A stretch of 16,485 bases of DNA from an uncultured bacterium (GTDB lineage: Bacteria; Desulfobacterota; Desulfobulbia; Desulfobulbales; Desulfobulbaceae): positions 1 through 16,485 of the forward strand of contig CAITZN010000424.1 in NCBI GenBank assembly GCA_903896915.1. The letters are read 5' to 3'. Position numbers and translations under genes: made by a program. Shown here in pieces: positions 5,605-12,009 of this stretch. The notes below the pieces were generated by a model that did not search any database, was not told the DNA's origin, and saw only the letters and a list, made by a program, of their open reading frames with translations. Every line of letters starts with the position of its first letter. Position 1 is the first letter of the stretch.

Positions 5605-6240
5605 ATGAAAACCATTGTTCTCGCAAGTCAAAAAGGCGGGGCAGGGAAGACTACCCTCGCCGCCCACCTTGCCGTTGCCGCTGAACTGGCTGGCGATAGC
5701 CCTTGTGTCATGATCGACACCGACCCGCAGGAATCGCTTGTTGCTTGGTGGAATTGCCGCCAGAGCGAAACCCCAGCCTTTGCGCCCTCGACCCTGAAAG
5801 AACTTGCCGACAAGCTGAAAGCACTCGATCAGGCAGGGTTTGCTTATGCCTTTATCGACACGCCCCCAGCCATTACGGAATCCATCCGCGCCGTTGTCGC
5901 TTTAGCCGACTTCGTTCTTATTCCGACCCGCCCCAGCCCTCACGATCTTCGAGCCGTAGGCCGGACGGTAGAACTTGCCGCCGGAGAGAATAGGCCGTTT
6001 GCCTTTGTCGTTACCCAAGCCAAGCCGAACAGCCGCTTGACCGTTCAGGCTATGGCGTCACTGTCTGAACATGGCGTTGTCGCTTCCTCGATCATTCACG
6101 ACCGCGTGGACTTCGCCGCCTCGATGATCGACGGGCGCACCGTTCTTGAAATCGACCCGAAAGGGCGGAGCGCCGCCGAAGCCGTTGCGCTTTGGTCTTT
6201 CGTGAAAGCACGAATTAAAGAAAACCATAAAAAACGATAA
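5605..6240 (+). CDS. parA: ParA-family partition ATPase
   Basis: This 211-residue protein is a small (type Ib) ParA/Soj-like ATPase without an N-terminal regulatory domain. The deviant Walker A motif QKGGAGKTT lies at residues 9-17, with the signature lysine at 10 and the nucleotide-binding lysine at 15. MIDTDPQESLVAWW (36-49) and the Walker B-like FIDTPPA (83-89) follow. It uses ATP-driven nucleoid binding to position plasmid copies, together with the ribbon-helix-helix protein encoded 17 bases downstream. The leader is purine-rich (GAAAGAACGAAAA) without a textbook ribosome site. Regulation is probably by the ParG-like partner. Confidence 0.93.
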   Translation: MKTIVLASQKGGAGKTTLAAHLAVAAELAGDSPCVMIDTDPQESLVAWWNCRQSETPAFAPSTLKELADKLKALDQAGFAYAFIDTPPAITESIRAVVALADFVLIPTRPSPHDLRAVGRTVELAAGENRPFAFVVTQAKPNSRLTVQAMASLSEHGVVASSIIHDRVDFAASMIDGRTVLEIDPKGRSAAEAVALWSFVKARIKENHKKR

Positions 6241-6257
6241 GAAGAAGGGAAGAAACC

Positions 6258-6509
6258 ATGAATAAGAAAGCCGCCACTTTATCATCCTCTTTGGTTGCCA
6301 TCAAAGGCAAGGCAGCAGCGCCAGCCGACGCCAAAGGCAGACACCATGAGCCGCCAGTCGTAACGGCGCCAACATCACCGTTGAATTTTAAGGTTGATGC
6401 TGCCTTTCGTCGCCGTTTCCGGCAACATGCAGCCAACAAGGATCTGAAACTGAATGAACTCTTGCGCGAAGCCTTGGAAGCGTGGGAAGAAAAACACGGC
6501 TTGAAATAA
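6258..6509 (+). CDS. ParG-like ribbon-helix-helix centromere-binding protein
   Basis: This 83-residue protein pairs with the ParA just upstream. Residues 1-40 are basic, Ala/Pro-rich and probably flexible. Residues 41-83 (LNFKVDAAFRRRFRQHAANK, then DLKLNELLREALEAWEE) read as a strand-helix-helix DNA-binding fold like those of ParG and related small partition proteins. In such systems the fold binds centromere repeats and represses the operon, and the mobile tail stimulates ParA. The ATG follows GAAGGGAAG. The 3' end overlaps the repA frame by 28 bases if repA starts at 6482. Confidence 0.8.
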   Translation: MNKKAATLSSSLVAIKGKAAAPADAKGRHHEPPVVTAPTSPLNFKVDAAFRRRFRQHAANKDLKLNELLREALEAWEEKHGLK

Positions 6510-7618
6510 CTGCCAAAAAGGATGAGCGATTGAAAGACCTCACGCCCATACACCGCCGTATCATCGAAGCCGCCGCCAATATCCAGTTGGACGAGGCCGC
6601 CGAGATCGAATATCAGCATGGCATTTTGTGTCAGGTTGGCTTGCCACGCAAAAAGACCGAAGGCCGCGTTTTTGAACGTAACTTTAAGAACGCATCCATT
6701 CGGGTTAAAGCAGGGGAGTTATGGGACGGCAACAAATGGGTTGAACAACCGCTTCCTTACGGCCCGAAACCCCGCCTTGCCCTCATCCATATCAACGGCG
6801 AAGCCATACGGACGCAAAACCCGCAAATTGAAATCGGGCGGAGTTGTGCCGACTTCCTTCGTCGGATAGGACTGCCCGATCAGGACGGCAGAACCTACAG
6901 CCTTTTCAAGAAACAGATGATGGCGCTTGCCGCCACCGAGTTAAGCCTTGGTTTTACGACCCACAACGAGGCCGTTACGATCAACGCCAGACCCATCAAA
7001 GAGTTTCGGGCATGGATAAGCAACAACGACCATCAAACGAGTTTATGGCCTGGGGAATTGACCCTTTCCAGAGATTATTTTGACAGCCTGTTAGCCCATG
7101 CCGTCCCGCTCGATCCTCGCGCAATCGGCGCTCTTTCACATTCCGCCCTTGCCCTTGACGTTTACGCCTTCCTTGCGAGACGACTGCACGAACTCGAAAA
7201 TGCTGTCAGGGTTCCCTTCGTCTCGTTCAAGGAACAATTCGGGCAGGAATACAGCAACTATCAAAACTTCAAAAGAGAGTTTTTATTAGCTACGAAACAG
7301 GTGTTGGCGGTCTATCCAGAGGCAAAAATCAAACAGGTAACGGGCGGACTCCTGCTTAGTCCCTCCCATCCCCCGATTAAAACAGCCACCAAAGGCCGTA
7401 GGATCGCCACAGAAGAGCCTAAACCAATTTCCGCTACCCCTACGGCGGCCAGCCTCACAGAACGCACCACGGAGCAATTTAGAGAGATTTGCCCCCGTCT
7501 GGATATTTACGCCTGTCAAAGCGACTTCGACGCTTGGCTCACAGGCAAGGAACAGCCAAAAAACTATCAAGCGGCTTTTCTTGGGTTTGCCAAAAAATGG
7601 GGAATGGGGAAAAAGTAA
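6482..7618 (+). CDS. repA: RepA plasmid replication initiator
   Basis: The 378-residue product matches the plasmid RepA family (RepA_C type) common on proteobacterial iteron plasmids. Characteristic stretches are LTPIHRRIIEAAANIQ near the N-terminus, GKPRLALIHIN-like PKPRLALIHINGEA, EIGRSCADFLRRIGLP, TLSRDYFDSLLAHAVPLD, and ALDVYAFLARRLHE. These form the winged-helix DNA-binding part. The C-terminal 80 residues are less conserved. Two starts compete: GTG at 6482, inside the parG-like gene, and TTG at 6530, which has AAAAAGGA seven bases upstream. The second may be the true start. The iterons begin 22 bases after its stop, so the protein probably binds directly downstream of its own gene. Confidence 0.85.
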   Translation: MGRKTRLEITAKKDERLKDLTPIHRRIIEAAANIQLDEAAEIEYQHGILCQVGLPRKKTEGRVFERNFKNASIRVKAGELWDGNKWVEQPLPYGPKPRLALIHINGEAIRTQNPQIEIGRSCADFLRRIGLPDQDGRTYSLFKKQMMALAATELSLGFTTHNEAVTINARPIKEFRAWISNNDHQTSLWPGELTLSRDYFDSLLAHAVPLDPRAIGALSHSALALDVYAFLARRLHELENAVRVPFVSFKEQFGQEYSNYQNFKREFLLATKQVLAVYPEAKIKQVTGGLLLSPSHPPIKTATKGRRIATEEPKPISATPTAASLTERTTEQFREICPRLDIYACQSDFDAWLTGKEQPKNYQAAFLGFAKKWGMGKK

Positions 7619-7639
7619 GGGAAAAGGGAAGTTATCAAC

Positions 7640-7655
7640 GTGACATCGCCACCAC
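7640..7655 (+). repeat. Iteron 1
   Basis: GTGACATCGCCACCAC, differing from iterons 2 and 3 at one base (C for T at position 5). It starts 24 bases before iteron 2. Confidence 0.85.
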
Positions 7656-7663
7656 CAAGCCAT

Positions 7664-7679
7664 GTGATATCGCCACCAC
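7664..7679 (+). repeat. Iteron 2
   Basis: GTGATATCGCCACCAC, identical to iteron 3 and also sharing the preceding AT. Confidence 0.87.
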
Positions 7680-7696
7680 TTAAGTCTCTTTTTTAT

Positions 7697-7712
7697 GTGA
7701 TATCGCCACCAC
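7697..7712 (+). repeat. Iteron 3
   Basis: GTGATATCGCCACCAC. It starts 33 bases after iteron 2, so the spacing in the array is uneven (24 then 33). Confidence 0.87.
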
Positions 7713-7769
7713 CCATATCCATATATCTATTTCATATAATAAAATCCATATAGCTGATTGATGGTGAAG

Positions 7770-7778
7770 TGTGGATAA
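7770..7778 (-). promoter_or_regulatory. DnaA box
   Basis: TGTGGATAA is the exact reverse complement of the consensus TTATCCACA. It borders the AT-rich stretch of the origin. Confidence 0.8.
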
Positions 7779-8044
7779 CTCGTTGAAAAGGCAGGGATTT
7801 CAAAAAAATCGAAAGAAGATAGAGGCAATATGTAATCGGTCAGGTTGGAAACAAGATTTTAAATACAATCATTGGATAATTCTGGCTTTGCCATTGTCGG
7901 GCAATAGGGAAGAGAATGGATCGGATTTCTTTTTCCTATTATTAGGGTTGTTGTTTTGTAATTTAATTACGTATTTATTCTTCTGAGGCAGTAATCTGTA
8001 TCACTGCTATCACACATAATAGCTTATCAAAATGGCGATATTCT
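7779..8044. other. Intergenic region after the origin; no convincing gene
   Basis: This AT-rich stretch separates the origin from the His-rich protein gene. The only long frame (7771-7986) starts at a GTG inside the DnaA box without a ribosome site. A nine-base fragment of the iteron in reverse (TGGCGATAT, 8033-8041) lies just before the next start codon and may be chance. No clear promoter or terminator was found. Confidence 0.4.
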
Positions 8045-8431
8045 ATGTCTGATGATGGTAAAATACACACTCTCTTTGGTAGTGTTGATGATGATTTTAC
8101 GTCAGGAAGTTTAAGTCATATCCCTTCTAAGGAAATGCGTGTTGGCAGTAATGCTTGGTGGGGCAAAAAAATGTCCGAAGAGGGTACTGAAACAATGCTC
8201 AAAGGACTTGAGGGTGAAGCAAGCGCAGGCTTAGGTATCCTGTTATTGGGTTTGCTGTTATGGTTCTGGCTTAGCCCAACACCACCCACTCCTATACCTG
8301 TTTATACACCTCCCATTCAACACGTAAAGCCTTATAAATCGCATAAGTATCATAAGCATAAGCACCATCATATACACAGATATAAAATGGTTAAAGCAGA
8401 GGCAAGTAATATTCAGGATACGGGGCAGTAA
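8045..8431 (+). CDS. Single-pass membrane protein with His/Lys-rich tail, 128 aa
   Basis: No family is recognised. Residues 1-58 are hydrophilic and acidic to neutral. Residues 60-77 (ASAGLGILLLGLLLWFWL) form one membrane helix. A proline-rich hinge follows (SPTPPTPIPVYTPP). Residues 94-113 form a dense His/Lys/Tyr patch (SHKYHKHKHHHIHRYK), then a short polar end. The topology would place the His-rich tail on one side of the inner membrane; such patches can bind metal or nucleic acid, but no activity can be assigned. The ATG has no clear ribosome site. It lies between the origin and the convergent primase-like gene and ends 26 bases from that gene's stop. Confidence 0.6.
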   Translation: MSDDGKIHTLFGSVDDDFTSGSLSHIPSKEMRVGSNAWWGKKMSEEGTETMLKGLEGEASAGLGILLLGLLLWFWLSPTPPTPIPVYTPPIQHVKPYKSHKYHKHKHHHIHRYKMVKAEASNIQDTGQ

Positions 8432-8457
8432 TTCTTTTTCCTATTGCCCGCGCTTTT

Positions 8458-9378
8458 CTATTCAGCGAGGCTATTTTTTAACATCTCGTTCCAATCCTTT
8501 CCCGTTCCTGCATCCGGCACCATCCGGCGAAGATTGTGCCCCGCAGGGGCAAAATTTTTCACTTCGTCGGCTAACTTGTCGCCGCCTTCGTCCCGATCAA
8601 AGCCAAGGACGACACCGGCGCCATCCGGCAATTTTTCAATCGCCCCCCGCAGGAGTTCCGGTTGTTGAGGATTGAGAGCGCCGCCCGTGGACATATACCG
8701 CGCATTTTCCCAGCTATGCAGCAGATGAAATGAATAGGCATCAATGGCGCTTTCCACCAGCACCAACCATTGATCCGTTGCCGCCGATGCACTGTACCAA
8801 AGCCCCTTGTTTCCCCCCGCCGCAAATCCTGTAAAATCCTTGTTTTTAATCTCAAACCCGCACAGCCCTTGCCGATCAAAATGCGGAAACAAGGCATTGT
8901 TTCGGGCATCAACCCGAACACAGCCAGCAAACCGAGGCAACACCATCGCCGGCGTCCCAATTCCTCTTGCCGTCAGGTAGGGCAGGGCGAAACACGCCCT
9001 TGCCCTTTCCCATTCCGCCATGACCGCCGCCCGATCCCGCGTTATCGGTAACAAGTCCAGAACATAAGATGCAATCGGCAGGGCAGGGCGGGGAGATCCG
9101 ATCCAGTCCCGCAGTTTTTGCCGGACACGCCCCAGACTTCCGCCGCCACGTTTTTGCAAAAAGTCGATGATCGTGCCGTTGTCCCGATCATTACGGACGC
9201 TAAAAAATATCCAGTTGGCGTTTGCCTCATTCTTGGCAACAATGATTTTATCGCCGTCAGGGTGCCGCATCACCGCCGAGTTGCGCGAGCTTTCGCGGGT
9301 GTCGAGGCCATAGCCCCGACTTGCCGCGAATTCGGTCAGGTTAATGTCCGTTTTGAATTGTTCCAGTTCTTCGTCCAT
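8458..9378 (-). CDS. DUF3991/Toprim-domain primase-like protein
   Basis: The 306-residue protein has an N-terminal DUF3991-type region (about residues 10-165: INLTEFAASRGYGLD, then ANWIFFSVRNDRDNGTIIDFLQ and ARGI). A Toprim domain follows (about 203-290). The Toprim metal-binding residues are present: Glu209 in VLVESAIDAYS, and Asp261/Asp263 in GFDRDEGG. A conserved KDWNEML closes it. Such proteins are found on mobilisable plasmids, sometimes fused to relaxases, and are thought to act on DNA during transfer or establishment, perhaps as primases. It lies 32 bases downstream of the coupling-protein gene, probably the same operon. The start lacks a strong ribosome site but matches the family's N-terminus. 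Confidence 0.85.
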   Translation of the reverse strand: MDEELEQFKTDINLTEFAASRGYGLDTRESSRNSAVMRHPDGDKIIVAKNEANANWIFFSVRNDRDNGTIIDFLQKRGGGSLGRVRQKLRDWIGSPRPALPIASYVLDLLPITRDRAAVMAEWERARACFALPYLTARGIGTPAMVLPRFAGCVRVDARNNALFPHFDRQGLCGFEIKNKDFTGFAAGGNKGLWYSASAATDQWLVLVESAIDAYSFHLLHSWENARYMSTGGALNPQQPELLRGAIEKLPDGAGVVLGFDRDEGGDKLADEVKNFAPAGHNLRRMVPDAGTGKDWNEMLKNSLAE

Positions 9379-9410
9379 GAGAATAAAAGGGCGATTTTAG
9401 CGCCAAAATG

Positions 9411-11414
9411 TCAAGATTTTTTCGAGCCAGTTACACGCGGATCATCCCATAAGCCTTGCAACTCCTTGTCGGCAAAATACGCAATCCTATCCGTTTCAAT
9501 CGGGCGGGAACCTTGCGGCAGCACCAGCATTTTGCCTTGGGAATAATTGAGCATAATGTCAGACGGCGAAATCAAAGGTCGCATGGTTTCGCCAACGCTC
9601 TGGCTTTTGGCGAAACCGTAAACGTCTTGTTGCTGATTGGTAGACTGGACAATATGACCGCCGATAAAATCCGACCAGTATTTTGCGGTATCGTAATCAT
9701 CAAGATTGAACAAGGCACGCACCCCAGCATTGCCAATAAAGGACGCCCAGCGACCACGATAAAGGTCTTTCATTTGCGCAATATCTTGAAACACCGTGAA
9801 CAACTGCACTCCATAACCAGCCGACAGGCCAACCGCATTTTCCACAATCGAGAGGTGCCCAAGGGTTGCCAGTTCATCGAGCATGAAGCAGACAGGCAGG
9901 GCAGGGGGGTGAAGGGTGTCGGTCATTTCATCAAGGGCGGCGGTCAGCACCAGCCGCAACCAGCGGTTGAAGACCGGAAACTTGGGAGCCGACAGGCAGA
10001 GGTAAACCGTCATGGTTTTCTTTTTCCAGTCGGCAAAATCCACTTCCTTGCCTTTACCGGAGGCCGAGAGACAAGCCGCAATATAGGGGTTGTCGAGAAT
10101 TTCCGTTTCCCGTTGCGCCGTCGAAAGAATTGAACCGAATTCTTTTGGTGGAGTATCAATGAAGGAGGCCGCAAGGGAAGAAAGCAGTCCGTCGCCAGAG
10201 ATACTTGTCAGCATAGTATTCAAGACTTCAGGAACATCTCTCAGGAGTATCCGGCGCATTGTTGGAAGATCTTTTTCTTCCGCAGGAATCTCCGGTGACG
10301 TGAACACATAGAGAATAATTGTTGCAAGCAATTGTTGTGCGCTTGCTGTCCAGTGATCGCGCACCCCGCCTTGTTGTCCCATGACCAGAGCAGCGGCAAG
10401 CGCCTTGCTTTCCGCTTCCATGTTTTCCAGGGTAAAACGGGACAGCGGATTAAATCGCGCTTGTGGCTTGCCGGAAATGCCGAAAGGATCGAGATAATGC
10501 ACCTTGTTATTGAGCGTTGCGCGATGCCGCCCCGTTGCACGGGCGTTTTCGCCTTTAGGGTCAAGAACAAAGGCCGAGCCAGCATAGCGGAGCAAGTGCG
10601 GGATGATGATGGTGACGCCCTTGCCGCTTCGCGTTGAGGCCATGACCAGCACATGCTTTTCCGTATGCAGGAGCATCGGTACATCCGAGAAATGCCCGAA
10701 CACCGCCCCATGCTTGGCCTGTCGTCCAGCATTAATCAGACTGATTTTTTCTTCCGGCGTCGCAAACCGAGCACCGTGAGCCTCATTTGGCAACGGTTCA
10801 GGCGGTTCAGTTTCAGAGAGCCAATACGCAAAGCGAACCATATAGCCCGTCAATCCATCCTTTGATTGACGATACATAACCCACGTCCTTTCAAACTGGG
10901 CGACTTGCTGAAAGATGGTAATAGGCCAGCTTATGAAGAGCATAAACGCTGCACTTAGTAAGGCCAGCAGGACAACAGCCGTAATGAGACCAACGAAGAA
11001 CTGTAAGACGGGAGCCGCAAAAACATAGATCAAGAAACGGGTAAATCCACTCTCCACATAGATGATACCCATTGCCGCCGCCGCAACCGCGAAACGCCCG
11101 ACAAAAAGGCCAAGCGAGATAGAGCCGAGAAACCACCTTTTGCGAACCCATCCAAAAGCGGGGTGCGCGATCATCCATTGTCGCGTATCGAAGCGAAGGG
11201 AAAAAAGGCCAGCCGCCCCGACCAGTCCCCAAAAACCGAAGACGAACGAGAGGTAAACTTGGGGAGCAGCCTCGAACAAGCCACTGCGAAAAATGGTCAA
11301 AAAATCAGCGAGAAATCTGTAGGCGATGATAAGGGTAATGAGCCCCCAGAGTACCTTGAAAAACAAGATCAACTTGCGAGCGTGTTGCGGTTTAATTTCC
11401 TCGTTTGGATGCAT
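9411..11414 (-). CDS. traG: VirD4/TraG-family type IV coupling protein
   Basis: The 667-residue protein has a membrane-anchored N-terminus with hydrophobic segments at about residues 17-40, 52-72, 97-118 and 126-165. A cytoplasmic ATPase follows. Walker A is STRSGKGVT (260-268, Lys265), DPKGE lies at 285-289, and Walker B is CFMLDELA (509-516, Asp513/Glu514). The QLFTVFQDIAQ segment is typical of the family. The coupling protein docks the relaxosome on a type IV secretion channel and drives DNA export. It is divergent from mobC and the relaxase gene, with the oriT candidate between. The ATG follows GGGGGG. No mating-pore genes are present, so a helper channel would be needed. The symbol names the family, not a proven orthologue. 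Confidence 0.93.
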   Translation of the reverse strand: MHPNEEIKPQHARKLILFFKVLWGLITLIIAYRFLADFLTIFRSGLFEAAPQVYLSFVFGFWGLVGAAGLFSLRFDTRQWMIAHPAFGWVRKRWFLGSISLGLFVGRFAVAAAAMGIIYVESGFTRFLIYVFAAPVLQFFVGLITAVVLLALLSAAFMLFISWPITIFQQVAQFERTWVMYRQSKDGLTGYMVRFAYWLSETEPPEPLPNEAHGARFATPEEKISLINAGRQAKHGAVFGHFSDVPMLLHTEKHVLVMASTRSGKGVTIIIPHLLRYAGSAFVLDPKGENARATGRHRATLNNKVHYLDPFGISGKPQARFNPLSRFTLENMEAESKALAAALVMGQQGGVRDHWTASAQQLLATIILYVFTSPEIPAEEKDLPTMRRILLRDVPEVLNTMLTSISGDGLLSSLAASFIDTPPKEFGSILSTAQRETEILDNPYIAACLSASGKGKEVDFADWKKKTMTVYLCLSAPKFPVFNRWLRLVLTAALDEMTDTLHPPALPVCFMLDELATLGHLSIVENAVGLSAGYGVQLFTVFQDIAQMKDLYRGRWASFIGNAGVRALFNLDDYDTAKYWSDFIGGHIVQSTNQQQDVYGFAKSQSVGETMRPLISPSDIMLNYSQGKMLVLPQGSRPIETDRIAYFADKELQGLWDDPRVTGSKKS

Positions 11415-11466
11415 GAACCCCCCGTTATTTTGTTAATAAAGTGATTCGCTAAGGCATTGTATTTGT

Positions 11467-11495
11467 TTGATATTATATGGTTAATATAGTATATT
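11467..11495 (+). promoter_or_regulatory. Sigma-70-type promoter toward mobC and the relaxase gene
   Basis: TTGATA (11467-11472) and TATATT (11490-11495) are separated by exactly 17 bases. The region is AT-rich. The transcript would cross the stem-loops at 11525-11574 before mobC. Confidence 0.6.
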
Positions 11496-11524
11496 TTAAG
11501 AGAATCAGAAAGAGTAGCAAGTTG

Positions 11525-11640
11525 TGGGCGTGTTCCACGCCCAAGACTTGACAGGGGGGAAAATCCCCCCGTGTACCCCCCGAGAATGTGCGCCTAAGTG
11601 TCTACCGACCACGGCGCAAGAGAAAGAAAGAAAAGAGAAG
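11525..11640. other. oriT: Candidate origin of transfer (oriT)
   Basis: The region lies between divergent coupling-protein and mobC/relaxase genes, the usual place for a MOBP oriT. It holds a near-perfect hairpin (GGGCGTG-ttc-CACGCCC, 11526-11542), a second hairpin (GGGGGG-aaaat-CCCCCC, 11554-11570), a repeated CCCCCCG, and then an unpaired stretch (GAATGTGCGCCTAAGTG) that could carry the nick site. I cannot match the nic site to a named family. The call rests on position and structure. Confidence 0.55.
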
Positions 11641-11661
11641 AAAAACCTATCAGGGGCGGCT

Positions 11662-12009
11662 ATGAGCAAGAGCCAAAACCGGACACGAACCAAGAGCATA
11701 CGCACCGCCGTAACGCCAGAAGAGTACGTTGAGATCAACGAAAAAGCGGTAGCGGCAGGGTTAAGCGCAGGAGGCTATTTGCGCGCTTGCAGCCTTGGCA
11801 GGGTGACGCCAAGAACGAAACGGCGTCCCCCCGTTGATAGTCAAATTCTTGAACGCGCCATAGCTGAAATGCGGCGCATCGGGAACAACATCAACCAAAT
11901 CGCCCATGCGTCGAACCTGAATTTTCCCCTCGATCCAGAGCAACTTCGCCAAGCCTTGAAGGAGCATCTTGAAACGCTTCAATTGCTTCGGGAGGCGAGG
12001 AAGCGGTGA
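11662..12009 (+). CDS. mobC: MobC-like relaxosome accessory protein
   Basis: The 115-residue product starts at the ATG at 11662. The frame is open back to 11524, but that part crosses the oriT hairpins. Residues 10-46 form a ribbon-helix-helix (KSIRTAVTPEEYVEINEKA and GLSAGGYLRACSLGR), typical of MobC/MbeC-like proteins that bind oriT. Residues 60-115 form the helical half (QILERAIAEMRRIGNNINQIAHA, LLREARK) that contacts the relaxase. The stop overlaps the relaxase GTG as GTGA, so translation is coupled. A second copy of the helical half lies at 2930-3259. Confidence 0.88.
   Translation: MSKSQNRTRTKSIRTAVTPEEYVEINEKAVAAGLSAGGYLRACSLGRVTPRTKRRPPVDSQILERAIAEMRRIGNNINQIAHASNLNFPLDPEQLRQALKEHLETLQLLREARKR
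11833..11922 (+). repeat. mobC segment duplicated in inverse at 3023-3112
   Basis: This is the partner of the inverted copy at 3023-3112, about 89% identical over 90 bases without gaps. It codes for the QILERAIAE to NLN part of MobC. Confidence 0.85.

Larger units (their letters stand above)
7619..7778. other. oriV: Origin of replication (oriV): iterons, AT-rich stretch, DnaA box
   Basis: Immediately after repA lie three direct repeats of GTGATATCGCCACCAC, then a stretch of about 50 bases made almost only of A and T (7713-7760), then a perfect DnaA box TGTGGATAA at 7770-7778. A weaker DnaA-like site, TTATCAACG, lies at 7632-7640 against the first iteron. Initiator sites, an unwinding region and a DnaA box side by side is the standard layout of iteron origins. 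Melting and direction of replication are not shown by the sequence. Confidence 0.85.

Noticed and set aside
7771-7986. 71-aa frame just after the iterons
   Set aside because: It starts with a GTG lying inside the DnaA box, has no ribosome site, and ends in low-complexity hydrophobic sequence from T-rich DNA.
11524-11661. N-terminal extension of MobC
   Set aside because: It would translate through the oriT-like hairpins. The ATG at 11662 gives the normal family N-terminus.
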